Source: Hinthialibacter sp964556895
GTDB taxonomy: Bacteria; Hinthialibacterota; Hinthialibacteria; Hinthialibacterales; Hinthialibacteraceae
Length of the DNA: 64,000 nt
Assembly: GCA_964556895.1 (NCBI GenBank)
Contig: CAZKYC010000006.1
Location: forward strand, 26,330 to 90,329
Direction of reading: 5' to 3'
The translations under genes were made by a program, and so were the position numbers. Below are positions 9,613 to 18,455 of the stretch, in pieces; positions within the stretch are counted from its first letter, which is position 1, and every line of letters starts with the position of its first letter. The notes under the pieces were generated by a model that ran no database searches, was not told where the DNA came from, and saw only the letters and a list, made by a program, of their open reading frames with translations.

Positions 9613-10932
9613 ATGAATAAGCCCAAAGGGGCTGTAACCGCCTGGTTAGAACGATCCCCCAATTTCGTTTTCGTCATTTATGCCATCACAGCGGCTTTCT
9701 GTGTCTATTTTTGTATGTACGCATACAGAAAACCCTGGTCAGCCGCCACCTTCGACGGCGCCAGCTGGGAAGCGTTTAAATACTGGGCGGGCGTTAGTCA
9801 GATTCTGGGCTATGCGCTGTCAAAATTTGTCGGCATCAAAATCTGCTCCGAAATCAGCCACGCCAAACGCGCCATCGCCATCATTGGTTTCATTTTTGTT
9901 GCTGAGTTCGCTTTATTGCTGTTCGCCGTCGTTCCAGAGAATCTCAAAATCGCCGCTATCTTTTTAAATGGCATCCCCCTTGGGATGATCTGGGGGTTAG
10001 TGGTCAGTTTTCTCGAAGGCCGACGCACATCTGAAATTCTGCTCGCCGGATTGAGTTGTTCATTTATTGTCTCAAGCGGCATGGTCAAAGACTTTGGCCG
10101 CTGGCTGATAATGTCTTGGGACGTCACCGATTACTGGATGCCCTTTGTCACGGGCTTGTGCTTCTTGGCCCCGCTGATTTTCTTCGTCTGGATGTTAAGC
10201 CAGCTGCCCGAACCAAACTACAATGATGAGGATGAACGCACCCGCCGCGAGCCGATGAACGCCCAACAACGCATTGAGTTCTTCAAATCATTCCTGCCCG
10301 GCATGATCATGCTGTTGGTTGCATATTTCTTCCTGACGGCCTACCGCGACTACCGTGACACCTTCGGTATCGAAGTATTCGTCACAATGGGCTATGAGAA
10401 CGAATCGGGCCTTTTCACACGCGCCGATCTTCCCGTCGCGTTTGGCGTATTGGTCTGCTTAGGCGCTTTGAACGCAATCAAAAATAACAAATGGGGCCTC
10501 ATCGGCGCTTACGCCATCATGGCGGGCGGTACGACATTATTAGGCGTCGGCACCCTGCTTTATGACTTTGGCATGATTACAGGACTCACCTGGATGACGC
10601 TGACTGGGCTTGGTTCATACTTGGCCTACGTCCCGTATGGTTCCGTATTGTTCGACCGTACCATTGCCCACACTCGCGTGGTGGGCACATCTGTTTTTGC
10701 CATCTATGTCGCTGACGCCTGCGGCTACACCGGGTCAATCGCCACCATGATCGCCGACTACTATATATTCCATGAAATCAAACATTTCGAGTTTTTCCAC
10801 GCCTTCACCTACTTTATGTGTTTCTTAGGGACAATCTTGTTGATCGTAAGTTGTATCTACTTCATCAAACGCAGCGAAACCATCCGCCAATCAAACCTAA
10901 GCACGTCGAGCCCGGCTCCAACAGAAGCGTAA
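9613..10932 (+). CDS. DUF5690-like / MFS-type membrane transporter
   Basis: A 439-residue polytopic membrane protein with about 12 hydrophobic segments. The early 'CMYAYRKPWSAATFDG' and the overall arrangement recall DUF5690 proteins, an MFS-like family common in Bacteroidota and Planctomycetota. MFS members move small solutes with protons; no substrate is known for this group. A polar insertion rich in Asp, Glu and Arg near residues 205-220 would be the central cytoplasmic loop. AGGA lies ahead of the ATG. It stands alone between the csp terminator and the TPR gene. Confidence 0.75.
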   Translation: MNKPKGAVTAWLERSPNFVFVIYAITAAFCVYFCMYAYRKPWSAATFDGASWEAFKYWAGVSQILGYALSKFVGIKICSEISHAKRAIAIIGFIFVAEFALLLFAVVPENLKIAAIFLNGIPLGMIWGLVVSFLEGRRTSEILLAGLSCSFIVSSGMVKDFGRWLIMSWDVTDYWMPFVTGLCFLAPLIFFVWMLSQLPEPNYNDEDERTRREPMNAQQRIEFFKSFLPGMIMLLVAYFFLTAYRDYRDTFGIEVFVTMGYENESGLFTRADLPVAFGVLVCLGALNAIKNNKWGLIGAYAIMAGGTTLLGVGTLLYDFGMITGLTWMTLTGLGSYLAYVPYGSVLFDRTIAHTRVVGTSVFAIYVADACGYTGSIATMIADYYIFHEIKHFEFFHAFTYFMCFLGTILLIVSCIYFIKRSETIRQSNLSTSSPAPTEA

Positions 10933-11072
10933 ACTAATGTTACTCTATGTGAAATCTCTGCAAATTATTTAATACTATTTTCATCAATTCGTTTAACTCC
11001 CCCCCCTTCTAACCGATAACTATGGTGTAGTTATTTTATTCTTAGAGGGCGACGAAACAGGGAGGTTTCACC

Positions 11073-11528
11073 ATGATGAATCCATTGATTAGCCGATGGA
11101 CAATTGCAGACGTTTATGAACACACAGGAATTAACTGTTATAATCTTGGCGACTTAGAAGATGCAAAGATTATGCTTCTTTCCGCAGTGGAGCATGGCGA
11201 ATCAGAAGACGACGACGCAGAATTTATGGTTAGCAAGTTTCACAACCTGGCGGTCGTTTACTTCGAACTCAATGAATACAAGAAGTCTGATCTCTTCTTT
11301 CACAAAGCACTAAAGTGTTTTGTCGAAAATCCAAGCATGGATGCTGAAAAGTTGACTCTGCTGCTCAACAACTATTCATTGTTGATGGAGCAACGAAATG
11401 AGTCGGTTCTTTCTGAAGCGTTCAGCATCTGCGCCGAGTTTGTCAGCGACCACTGGTTTGAGGCAAAAAAGAAAATCGATTTTTCTCTCGAAGATCAAAA
11501 CGTTGCAGCGCTCATGAATGTAGCCTAA
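11073..11528 (+). CDS. Small tetratricopeptide-like protein
   Basis: A 151-residue soluble acidic protein of unknown role. Residues 12-105 form helical pairs with TPR spacing: 'GINCYNLGDLEDAKIMLLSA', then 'HNLAVVYFELNEYKKSDLFF', each with the Ala/Gly/Tyr positions of a TPR. It probably serves as a protein-binding adaptor. GGGAGG precedes the ATG and a strong terminator follows, so it is a single-gene unit. Confidence 0.75.
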   Translation: MMNPLISRWTIADVYEHTGINCYNLGDLEDAKIMLLSAVEHGESEDDDAEFMVSKFHNLAVVYFELNEYKKSDLFFHKALKCFVENPSMDAEKLTLLLNNYSLLMEQRNESVLSEAFSICAEFVSDHWFEAKKKIDFSLEDQNVAALMNVA

Positions 11529-11549
11529 CGAATTCCACGAACCGTTATG

Positions 11550-11583
11550 AAAAAGGCGTACTGGATTCAGTACGCCTTTTTTT
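11550..11583 (+). terminator. Rho-independent terminator after TPR gene
   Basis: AAAAAGGCGTACTG pairs with CAGTACGCCTTTTTT around a 4-base loop: a 9-bp GC-containing stem extended by A/T pairs, with seven T. The A-run on the other side also allows use by the convergent operon on the minus strand. Confidence 0.9.
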
Positions 11584-11595
11584 GTTCCGTTTTGA

Positions 11596-11919
11596 TTACT
11601 GTATGGCGGGCGGTCGAGGGATGTTCACTACCCGCTCAGGCGCAAAACTTTTTTCTTCGGCCAACGGGTCAAATAAGAGGCATTTACAGCGTGTCCCGAT
11701 TAGATTGGGCACAAACTCTTTTGCCGCCACTTCGACAATATCGTATTCCGCCCGAAAGAAGGTTTGCTCAAGCCATGAGTACGCGCGCGCCTTGCTCGAC
11801 CAGACAGGCACAGCGATATCACCGCCCGGCAAATCAAAATAGAGCGGACTTACTTGGGCGGACGGAGAGTCGTTTTTACCAATAATAAAAACGGCTGGCG
11901 GCAGCTGGTCGATTTCCAT
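11596..11919 (-). CDS. Conserved-looking protein of unknown function
   Basis: A 107-residue soluble protein I do not recognise. It opens 'MEIDQLPPAVFIIGKNDS' and has mixed alpha/beta composition with a 'YSWLEQTFFRAEYDIVEV' helix, which reads as genuine protein. It lies 30 bases downstream of the last metal permease on the same strand and ends at the bidirectional terminator, so it looks like the final gene of the metal-uptake operon. No good ribosome site is seen before the ATG. Confidence 0.6.
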   Translation of the reverse strand: MEIDQLPPAVFIIGKNDSPSAQVSPLYFDLPGGDIAVPVWSSKARAYSWLEQTFFRAEYDIVEVAAKEFVPNLIGTRCKCLLFDPLAEEKSFAPERVVNIPRPPAIQ

Positions 11920-11949
11920 AATTGAATCGTCATTCTACCACCAAATTGA

Positions 11950-13221
11950 TCAGCGCGGGATTGTCTTGCCATGTGGGTCGACTTCTGGGTGTTCCATCTC
12001 ACGGTCTAACTTTTCAGTTAAGTCTGGGGTGATATGGTGTTCGACGCGGTCAGCCGGATCGTGTGTATGGTCAGCGGCGTAGCCAATGCCTTCGAGGTAT
12101 GATTCATACAAACGGTGGCGTTTGATGAGTTCGATGGCGTCGTTATTGCCTGACTTGGTCAGTTCAAATTTCAAATTGCCTTCTTCTAATAATCCTTTTC
12201 GCACCAACCGCCGGGCGGTCTTCTCCGCATCGGGCAACAGCCATTGCTGGGCCTCGCTGATATCCATCACGCTGAATGGAAGAGCAAAGCCCGCTTCAAC
12301 CTGGCGCCCCGCCCAAAGCAATACGTCTTCTTCAGCGACCCGGTTTGACAGGTTTCGTCTCGACAACCAGCGGGTAAACACGCCGTGTGTTGGAGAGAAA
12401 ACCAATGCCACAGCAAACAACAGCCCTGACACAGCGCCCATTGCTCCGGCGATCGAACTATCAAGCCAAATCGCTGAGAAGAAACCCAGGATCGAAGTCA
12501 GCGAACCCGCCAGAACCGAATAGAGCAACATCAACGACAAGCGGTCAGTCAATAAATAGGCTGTCGCGGCAGGCGCGATCAACATCGCCACGACAAGTAT
12601 GACGCCGACGCTTTCAAACGCGCCCACCGTGGTGACCGCAACCAACGTCATCAACAGATAGTGCATCACTGTGACGGGAATCCCCACCGCCGCCGCCATC
12701 GCCGGGTCAAACGCGCACAATTTGAATTCTTTGTAAAACAAACTCACGACGACACTATTGAGCAACAACAAACCGCCGTTGACCCATAACGCTCTGGGGC
12801 CGAGATAGAACTCACCCAGCACAAATGAATCAAGCGGAGTCAGCGCAATCTCGCCCTCTAATACGCAATCGGTATCCAAGTGGACGCCTTCGCCAAACAG
12901 AGAAACGCCAATCACGCCAAGGGCGAACAGCGCGGTGAACGTGACGCCAAGCGCCGCGTCATGTTGAACGCCGCCGCTATTGAGGGTTTGAATAATGAAT
13001 GTCGTTAAAATTCCAATCAGGGCCGCTCCAAGAAACATCCAGAAGATCGACATTGAGTTGCTCAACAAAAATGCGATGACGATTCCCGGAAGAACCGCGT
13101 GGCTGATGGCGTCACCCAACATCGCCATACGGCGCAGCACCAAAAAGCAGCCCAGCATCCCACAGGCGGACGCAGCGAAGGCCCCGGTTAAGATGATCCA
13201 AAATCCACTTAAGAAATCCAT
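11950..13221 (-). CDS. Metal ABC transporter permease with C-terminal DtxR-like domain (second permease)
   Basis: A 423-residue ABC-3 family permease for Mn/Zn/Fe-type uptake. Residues 1-280 give 8-9 membrane helices with the family's early 'RRMAMLGDAISHAVLPG' coupling region. After about 290 the chain becomes soluble and ends like the metal-binding/dimerisation half of DtxR/MntR: 'RHRLYESYLEGIGY', 'DPADRVEHH', 'HPEVDPHGKTIPR'. Ordinary ABC-3 permeases stop near 280-300 residues. AGAGGAAA stands before the ATG. The paired permease at 13237 has the same extension, so the two probably form a heterodimer. Confidence 0.92.
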   Translation of the reverse strand: MDFLSGFWIILTGAFAASACGMLGCFLVLRRMAMLGDAISHAVLPGIVIAFLLSNSMSIFWMFLGAALIGILTTFIIQTLNSGGVQHDAALGVTFTALFALGVIGVSLFGEGVHLDTDCVLEGEIALTPLDSFVLGEFYLGPRALWVNGGLLLLNSVVVSLFYKEFKLCAFDPAMAAAVGIPVTVMHYLLMTLVAVTTVGAFESVGVILVVAMLIAPAATAYLLTDRLSLMLLYSVLAGSLTSILGFFSAIWLDSSIAGAMGAVSGLLFAVALVFSPTHGVFTRWLSRRNLSNRVAEEDVLLWAGRQVEAGFALPFSVMDISEAQQWLLPDAEKTARRLVRKGLLEEGNLKFELTKSGNNDAIELIKRHRLYESYLEGIGYAADHTHDPADRVEHHITPDLTEKLDREMEHPEVDPHGKTIPR

Positions 13222-13236
13222 TGCGTGTTTCCTCTG

Positions 13237-14520
13237 TTAGGCAGTTGCGATCGGGTGCGCAGTAGGTGGTCGTTCCAGGTTAAGCCCATGGGTGTTTAAT
13301 AGACGCTCGAGTTGTTTGACCGTCTCAGGCGCCAAGAAGTGTTCGATCAAATCGGCGTCGCGGTCGACATGGTCAGATTCAAATTCTTCTTCGTGCATCA
13401 GATACATTTCCCATAAACGGTGGTTGCGGGTCACTTGATAGGCCTGTTCCATGCCGCTTTGCGTCAAACGAAATGAGCCGTTTTGTTCTTCGACACATTG
13501 TTCGTTCATTAATCTGTGCAGGTTTCTCAGCGCTTGGGCTGGCGTTTGCGACCGCAGTGCGGCGATATCGTTTAAAGGCGCCCATCCGTCCCAGGAACCG
13601 TGTCGTTCAGACCATTCATACAACGAGCGAAGTGCATTCTCTCGAGCGACGCGGCGGCGAAGTTTCCAAACCCGAATGCCTTTGGCGACCAATCCACGCG
13701 CTGGAGCGAAAAGCAGCGATAGCACAAACATCAACGTCGCCGACAATACGATCCACGGGCCGGTTGGCATTCGCGGGGCCAGCGCGCTCAAATACACGCC
13801 CAGCGCTCCTGACATGCCGCCGAACAGGGCGGATAGCAAGGTCATACGGTGAAGGCGGTCCGTCCAATAGCGGGCGGCGGCGGCTGGAGTAATCAACATC
13901 GCAACCATTAATACAACGCCGACCGCTTGAAGCCCAATGACGACAATCAGAACGATCAAGATGTTGAGCATCGCGTCAAGCCAGGCGGATGAAAACCCTA
14001 GACTGTCGGCGAACCCTGTGTCAAAGCAAAGCAGTTTCATTTCTTTATAAAGCAACAACGAGAATACAATGACAGCGAAGGCGCAAAACGCCATGATATA
14101 CACATCGCGTCCGACCATCGCCGCCGCCTGCCCAAAAATAAAGGTCTTCAGGCCTGCTTTGTTGCCGCCGCTGGAATTCAATATGAATGTCAACAACACA
14201 ATGCCAATCGCGAAGAAAACCGAGAGAACCAGCCCTAAGGCCGCGTCTTCTTTAATGCGCGAATGGCGCGTAATGAATTGAATGCAAAATGCGCCCAACA
14301 TGCCGGCGGCGAGCGCGCCCAACATAAAGGCCGGGATTGAACGTTCGCCAACGATCATGTACGCGACGCACACGCCGGGAAGCGCCGCATGGGCCAAGGC
14401 GTCGCCTAACAGGCTGCGCTTTCTCAGCATGGCGAAACTGCTGAGGATGCCGCTGCACATACCAAGCAGGACGCACCCAGCCAACACCCATTGAGCATTA
14501 ATGTCAGTCAAAAAGTTCAT
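13237..14520 (-). CDS. Metal ABC transporter permease with C-terminal DtxR-like domain (first permease)
   Basis: A 427-residue ABC-3 permease, paralogous to the neighbouring one. The membrane part (1-285) includes 'RKRSLLGDALAHAALPGVC', facing the ATPase. The tail (300-427) has a winged-helix-like stretch ('ALRNLHRLMNEQCVEEQ', 'FRLTQSGMEQAYQV') and a DtxR-type helix with 'RNHRLWEMYLMHEEEFESDH'. In true DtxR proteins the His and Glu residues here bind metal, so the tail may sense cytoplasmic metal and gate transport. The start ATG overlaps the ATPase stop as ATGA. Confidence 0.92.
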   Translation of the reverse strand: MNFLTDINAQWVLAGCVLLGMCSGILSSFAMLRKRSLLGDALAHAALPGVCVAYMIVGERSIPAFMLGALAAGMLGAFCIQFITRHSRIKEDAALGLVLSVFFAIGIVLLTFILNSSGGNKAGLKTFIFGQAAAMVGRDVYIMAFCAFAVIVFSLLLYKEMKLLCFDTGFADSLGFSSAWLDAMLNILIVLIVVIGLQAVGVVLMVAMLITPAAAARYWTDRLHRMTLLSALFGGMSGALGVYLSALAPRMPTGPWIVLSATLMFVLSLLFAPARGLVAKGIRVWKLRRRVARENALRSLYEWSERHGSWDGWAPLNDIAALRSQTPAQALRNLHRLMNEQCVEEQNGSFRLTQSGMEQAYQVTRNHRLWEMYLMHEEEFESDHVDRDADLIEHFLAPETVKQLERLLNTHGLNLERPPTAHPIATA

Positions 14521-15356
14521 TGTTGTGGATCAGCCCCGTGTGGTTGGTTAATCGAAACCGCGTCGGCCAGCTCTGAAATGATGTTGAGGCGCCCGCCGTA
14601 GGTCTTACGAAGGTTGTCTTCGTTAAACACCTCTTCAGTCGGGCCAATGGTGATCAGCCGCATGTTGATCATTAACACCCAATCAAAATAGTCGCTGACT
14701 GTCTGTAAGTCGTGGTGAACCACAAACACGGTCTTGCCCTGGGATTTCAGCGTCTTCAAAATTTTGATAATGGCTTTTTCTGTCGCGACGTCGACGCCTG
14801 CGAAGGGTTCATCCATAAAATAAACAGTGGAGTTTTGTGCGAGCGCGCGGGCGAGAAACACGCGTTGTTGTTGGCCACCCGAAAGCTGGCTGATTTGGCG
14901 GTTGGCGAAATCAGCCATCCCGACTTGTTTCAAACAGCCCATTGCATACTCTCTGTCACGCCGAGCTGGACGGCGAAACCACCCCAAGCGACCATAAACG
15001 CCCATTAAGACAACGTCTAACACATCAGTGGGAAAATCCCAGTCGACTGATTCGCGCTGAGGAACATACCCAATTTTTTGGCGTTGTTTAGAGATTGGTT
15101 CGCCATAACATTTCACCCAGCCGGACGCGGGAGGCACAAGCCCCATCGCTGACTTCAATAACGTCGACTTGCCCGCCCCGTTGGGGCCGACGATTCCGAC
15201 TAACACCCCTTCAGGAACAACAAAATCAATGTCCCACAACACGGGTTTGCGGTGATAGGCGACCGTCAGGTCATGGACCTCAAGCGGCGGCGGATCAGGT
15301 ACCGCATAAGACGGTGATGGCTTGATATCGTTTGTAGATTCAGCGGTAATAGTCAT
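14517..15356 (-). CDS. Metal ABC transporter ATP-binding protein (Mn/Zn/Fe type)
   Basis: A 279-residue ATPase energising the metal importer. Walker A 'GPNGAGKSTLLKSA', Q-loop 'YVPQRESVDWDFP', signature 'LSGGQQQRVFLARAL', Walker B 'VYFMDEPFAGVD' and the switch His in 'VVHHDLQ' are all intact. The Q-loop 'VPQRxxVDWDFP' is characteristic of the manganese/zinc/iron subfamily (MntB, ZnuC, SitB). I use the ATG at 15356 with GGAG 8 bases ahead; an upstream TTG is too near that site. Confidence 0.95.
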   Translation of the reverse strand: MTITAESTNDIKPSPSYAVPDPPPLEVHDLTVAYHRKPVLWDIDFVVPEGVLVGIVGPNGAGKSTLLKSAMGLVPPASGWVKCYGEPISKQRQKIGYVPQRESVDWDFPTDVLDVVLMGVYGRLGWFRRPARRDREYAMGCLKQVGMADFANRQISQLSGGQQQRVFLARALAQNSTVYFMDEPFAGVDVATEKAIIKILKTLKSQGKTVFVVHHDLQTVSDYFDWVLMINMRLITIGPTEEVFNEDNLRKTYGGRLNIISELADAVSINQPHGADPQQ

Positions 15357-15371
15357 CAACAAGTCTCCAAC

Positions 15372-16301
15372 TTACTGTAAGGCGTTCACAATTGTGTTCA
15401 CATTGTGGCGGATCATTCCGATATAGGTTCCTTCTTCCGTCCCGGCGGCGCCCATCGCGTCAGAAAACAACTCCCCGCCGATAACAACCTCATGTCCTTT
15501 GCCTTTGCAGCCTTCAACCAATGCTTCAATTGACCGGGCCGGGACGCTGGTTTCGACAAACACTGCTTTTACGTTGCGTTCAACAATAATTTCGATCAAT
15601 CGCTGAAGGTCTTGCAGTCCAAATTCGCTGACGGTGCTGATGCCTTGCAGGCCCATCACTTCGATGTCATAGGCGCGGCCAAAATAGCCAAACGCATCAT
15701 GGGCGGTGATCAACACGCGTTGTTGTTGAGGGATACTGGCGATTTGTTCTTTGACCCAAACATCGAGTTCAGCCAGCTGGTTTTGATAGGCTTCGCCATT
15801 GTCGCGGTATTCCTGTTCGCCTTCAGGATCGACTTTGACCAGCGCTTCGACCACGGCGGCGACCGCCTGAGACCACAGACTGACGTCCATCCAAATGTGG
15901 GGGTCATAATGGCCTTCATAGTCTGGGTGTGAAAGCAGTAACGATAGTCCAATAGCATCGCCAAACGCAACGACAGGTTTGGGGCCGCTTTGCATTTTCT
16001 CAAAGATTTCAATCATACGCCCTTCAAGAATCAGCCCATTGTAGAATATCACGTTCGCGCGAGACAATAGGCCTAAATCGGCAGGCGAAGCTTTGTATAA
16101 GTGGGGGTCGACTCCCTCCCCCATCATGTTAATCACTTCGATGCGTTCTCCAGCGACATTGTGGACAACATCGGCGATTTGGGCGATCGTACAAACCGCC
16201 CTCAGGTTGCCGTCGTCTATCGGGCCGCCGCAAGAACTGACAATGAACACAATAACTATGAGTGCTATTTTTTGAATCACAATGGATATCCTCTCCTTCA
16301 T
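15372..16301 (-). CDS. Metal ABC transporter substrate-binding lipoprotein (ZnuA/MntA/TroA family)
   Basis: A cluster A-I metal-binding protein of about 309 residues. The N-terminus is a lipoprotein signal ending in lipobox 'VSSC', so the protein is tethered outside the inner membrane. 'NMMGEGVDPHLYKASPADL' supplies the first metal His; later 'DPHIWMD', 'LITAHDAFGYF' and 'VIGGELFSDAMG' carry the remaining ligands. A long His-rich zinc loop is absent, which leans towards Mn/Fe. The ATG at 16301 overlaps the regulator stop (ATGA); a GTG at 16280 with AAGGAGAGG 9 bases upstream is an equally serious start. Confidence 0.93.
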   Translation of the reverse strand: MKERISIVIQKIALIVIVFIVSSCGGPIDDGNLRAVCTIAQIADVVHNVAGERIEVINMMGEGVDPHLYKASPADLGLLSRANVIFYNGLILEGRMIEIFEKMQSGPKPVVAFGDAIGLSLLLSHPDYEGHYDPHIWMDVSLWSQAVAAVVEALVKVDPEGEQEYRDNGEAYQNQLAELDVWVKEQIASIPQQQRVLITAHDAFGYFGRAYDIEVMGLQGISTVSEFGLQDLQRLIEIIVERNVKAVFVETSVPARSIEALVEGCKGKGHEVVIGGELFSDAMGAAGTEEGTYIGMIRHNVNTIVNALQ

Positions 16302-16957
16302 TTTTTCTTCGATTGGACAAACACATTTGACGCGAGGTCGCGTCCGATGGCGCACTCGGCGCCATTGATTTTTAGATGGATGGAACCGCCGTACGGCTCT
16401 TCTTTCATCATCTGGACTTTAGCGCCCGGCACCAGGCCGACTACATCCATATATTGCAACATGCTTGCGTCAGAATCATCGACGCGCTGCACCTGGCTAG
16501 CCTCGCCGGGTTGCATCGCCATGATTGGTAGAATGGATTGGTCGGGCAACGCGCCATCTTTTGATGGGATCGGGTCGCCATGGGGGTCGTGAGTGGGATG
16601 CCCCAAAAACTCATCAATTTTCTCTTCGAAAACTTCTGAAATGACATGCTCAAGACGCTCGGCTTCGTCGTGAACCTGGTCCCAGCTGTAGCCAAGCGCT
16701 TTTTGAAGATAGAGCTCAATCAGGCGATGATGGCGAAGAATTTCTAGCGCAATCTTCTCTCCACTTTTGGTCAACGCCAGACCTGTCGCTCGCGAGTAAT
16801 TCACCAGTTTTAACGACCGGAGCCGCTTGACCATCTTGGTTACAGCCGCTGGCGACACCGAAAAATTCTCCGCAAGCATCGAAGGGGTAACGGTGTCGCC
16901 ATCCCGCCCCATTGAATAGATGGTTTTTAAATAGTCTTCGCCGTTAGAACCTAACAT
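16298..16957 (-). CDS. DtxR/MntR-family metal-dependent repressor
   Basis: A winged-helix metal sensor of about 219 residues. The DNA-binding half has 'GEDYLKTIYSM' and 'VSPAAVTKMVKRLRSLKLV'; the metal/dimer domain has 'RHHRLIELYLQKALGY', 'DEAERLEHVISEVFEEKID' and 'HPTHDPHGDPIPSKDG'; the last ~75 residues look like an FeoA/SH3-type domain. It leads the uptake operon, so it probably represses it when metal is plentiful. I prefer the ATG at 16957 over one at 16993, because the upstream one would lie within the promoter/operator. Confidence 0.93.
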   Translation of the reverse strand: MLGSNGEDYLKTIYSMGRDGDTVTPSMLAENFSVSPAAVTKMVKRLRSLKLVNYSRATGLALTKSGEKIALEILRHHRLIELYLQKALGYSWDQVHDEAERLEHVISEVFEEKIDEFLGHPTHDPHGDPIPSKDGALPDQSILPIMAMQPGEASQVQRVDDSDASMLQYMDVVGLVPGAKVQMMKEEPYGGSIHLKINGAECAIGRDLASNVFVQSKKK

Positions 16958-16983
16958 AACACCACCTGGGTTAACTAGAGTAT

Positions 16984-17017
16984 AATTTAACATTAACCAA
17001 AGTTAAATTTATGTCAA
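16984..17017 (-). promoter_or_regulatory. Promoter and inverted-repeat operator of the metal-uptake operon
   Basis: On the minus strand TTGACA (17017-17012) is followed, 16 bases later, by TAATGT as a -10 candidate. Between and over these lies a perfect inverted repeat, AATTTAAC (16984-16991) and GTTAAATT (17002-17009). A palindrome overlapping the core promoter of a regulator-led operon is the expected place for autoregulation by the DtxR-type protein. No start-site data. Confidence 0.55.
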
Positions 17018-17046
17018 GACAAGTGGAGAAATAATCATTCTGGTAC

Positions 17047-18084
17047 TTAATATGGAATCGGTGAGATCATACACATCAGCGCAAATTGAATTAGAAGAAG
17101 AATTCCAATCCATTGATTGACTGCGGATTGAGGCTCAGAGTAGGTGGATAAGAACTTCATTCGGGCAACGCGTGGAAAATGAAATTCAACAAAATGGTTG
17201 AGCGCCCAGCCTTTCATTTGGCTGTCTGATTGGAGAAACATCTGTTGAATCATTACGCTGACATATTTTCGGCGATCAATGCCAAATAAGCGCATTGCTT
17301 CGAGGTCGCGAGCGATTTCGCGGTGATAGTCAAACCAGCGGTCCGCAAGTATTCGAACCGGATGCGCATGAAACATGACCAAACAAAGAAACCGAAGCAG
17401 GTTTAACCAGATGTCTCTGTTTTGGATATGCGCCAGTTCATGCGCAATTACCACATCAAGCGTATCTTCATCTCCCTCGTCAATTAACGACTGGGGAAGA
17501 ATGATCGTATGGCTATTCAAAAGGCCAATCGTGCACGGTGAAAAGGAACCTTGAAATGTTTTCAACTTCGTAACAAAGGGCAAACCGAGACAACTCGATA
17601 AATGGGCAAGTCTCTCAAACGCAATCCCACTATCAACGATTGGCAACTTTCGTAAACGCCTATGAAATACGGCGAATCGATACAATTGAACAACCGCAAC
17701 CTGAACCGACAACAATACCCAGACAAGAATAAAAGCACTTAAACAGAGGTGAAGGCCCTCACTTGGATCCAACCCCCCCACGCAATGGAAAACTTGAAAA
17801 ACAAAAAAAACCATCTCAGCGGAGTTGCCCATAGTTGATTGAAGATGAATAGGATCGTCAAAAACGCGCCCGCCTAGTATATAGGAAGGAGAAAACACTC
17901 GAGGATGGGTTTGTAATTCCAAAAGCCCAACAGGTAATAGCAACTTCACTAACACAATCAACCACACCCAATAACACAAAGACGGTTTGATATGGTATAA
18001 CAGTAGGGAGAAACCAAGCGCCAAGGCAAGCAGAAAAAAGGCATGAAAGGAAGAGAAATAAAGAAATAGGCTAGAGATGTTCAT
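17047..18084 (-). CDS. M56 (BlaR1-type) membrane metallopeptidase
   Basis: A membrane zinc peptidase of about 345 residues. Hydrophobic helices come first, then the catalytic motif 'VIAHELAHIQNRDIW' near residue 210, and a final membrane segment close to the C-terminus. In BlaR1/MecR1-like proteins this domain cleaves a repressor after a signal is sensed; here there is no C-terminal sensor domain. A BlaI-type repressor, the usual neighbour, is missing on both sides. The start at 18084 has only a weak ribosome site; an in-frame ATG at 18129 is possible. Confidence 0.85.
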   Translation of the reverse strand: MNISSLFLYFSSFHAFFLLALALGFSLLLYHIKPSLCYWVWLIVLVKLLLPVGLLELQTHPRVFSPSYILGGRVFDDPIHLQSTMGNSAEMVFFVFQVFHCVGGLDPSEGLHLCLSAFILVWVLLSVQVAVVQLYRFAVFHRRLRKLPIVDSGIAFERLAHLSSCLGLPFVTKLKTFQGSFSPCTIGLLNSHTIILPQSLIDEGDEDTLDVVIAHELAHIQNRDIWLNLLRFLCLVMFHAHPVRILADRWFDYHREIARDLEAMRLFGIDRRKYVSVMIQQMFLQSDSQMKGWALNHFVEFHFPRVARMKFLSTYSEPQSAVNQWIGILLLIQFALMCMISPIPY

Positions 18085-18397
18085 ACTTGATGCTCTTATC
18101 TCGTTACTACAATTAAGAAGAAAAATCAACTAGATGATTAAACGTCGATACAACCTAACGGAAAAGATAACTGCTCATTTGGTCTTATTTGAACATTACC
18201 ACAATACAATAAAACTACTTAATACGATATTGATATTTTTTACCTGTTCAATTTCTAGCAAAAAAAAATCAGGATTTACCGTAATTGGGATTTCAAATCT
18301 CTAAAACCGGACAAAATAAGTTATCTCTAGTGAAACATTGCATGACTTATTGTGCATAAACCATTATTTATAAGTTATTTATAACGCCTGTTCAAAG

Positions 18398-18413
18398 TTG
18401 GCACAAAGCCTGC
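18398..18413 (+). promoter_or_regulatory. Probable sigma-54 (RpoN) promoter
   Basis: TTGGCACAAAGCCTGC fits the -24/-12 consensus TTGGCAC-N5-TTGC with one mismatch; the GG (18400-18401) and GC (18412-18413) are exactly 10 bases apart. The preceding 200 bases are AT-rich and gene-free, giving room for an enhancer-binding activator and IHF-like bending. Transcription would start near 18425, 30 bases before the small ORF at 18456. Confidence 0.6.
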
Positions 18414-18455
18414 GTATTAACCCCGTGAAAACAATTCTAAGGAAAGGAAGGAAAG

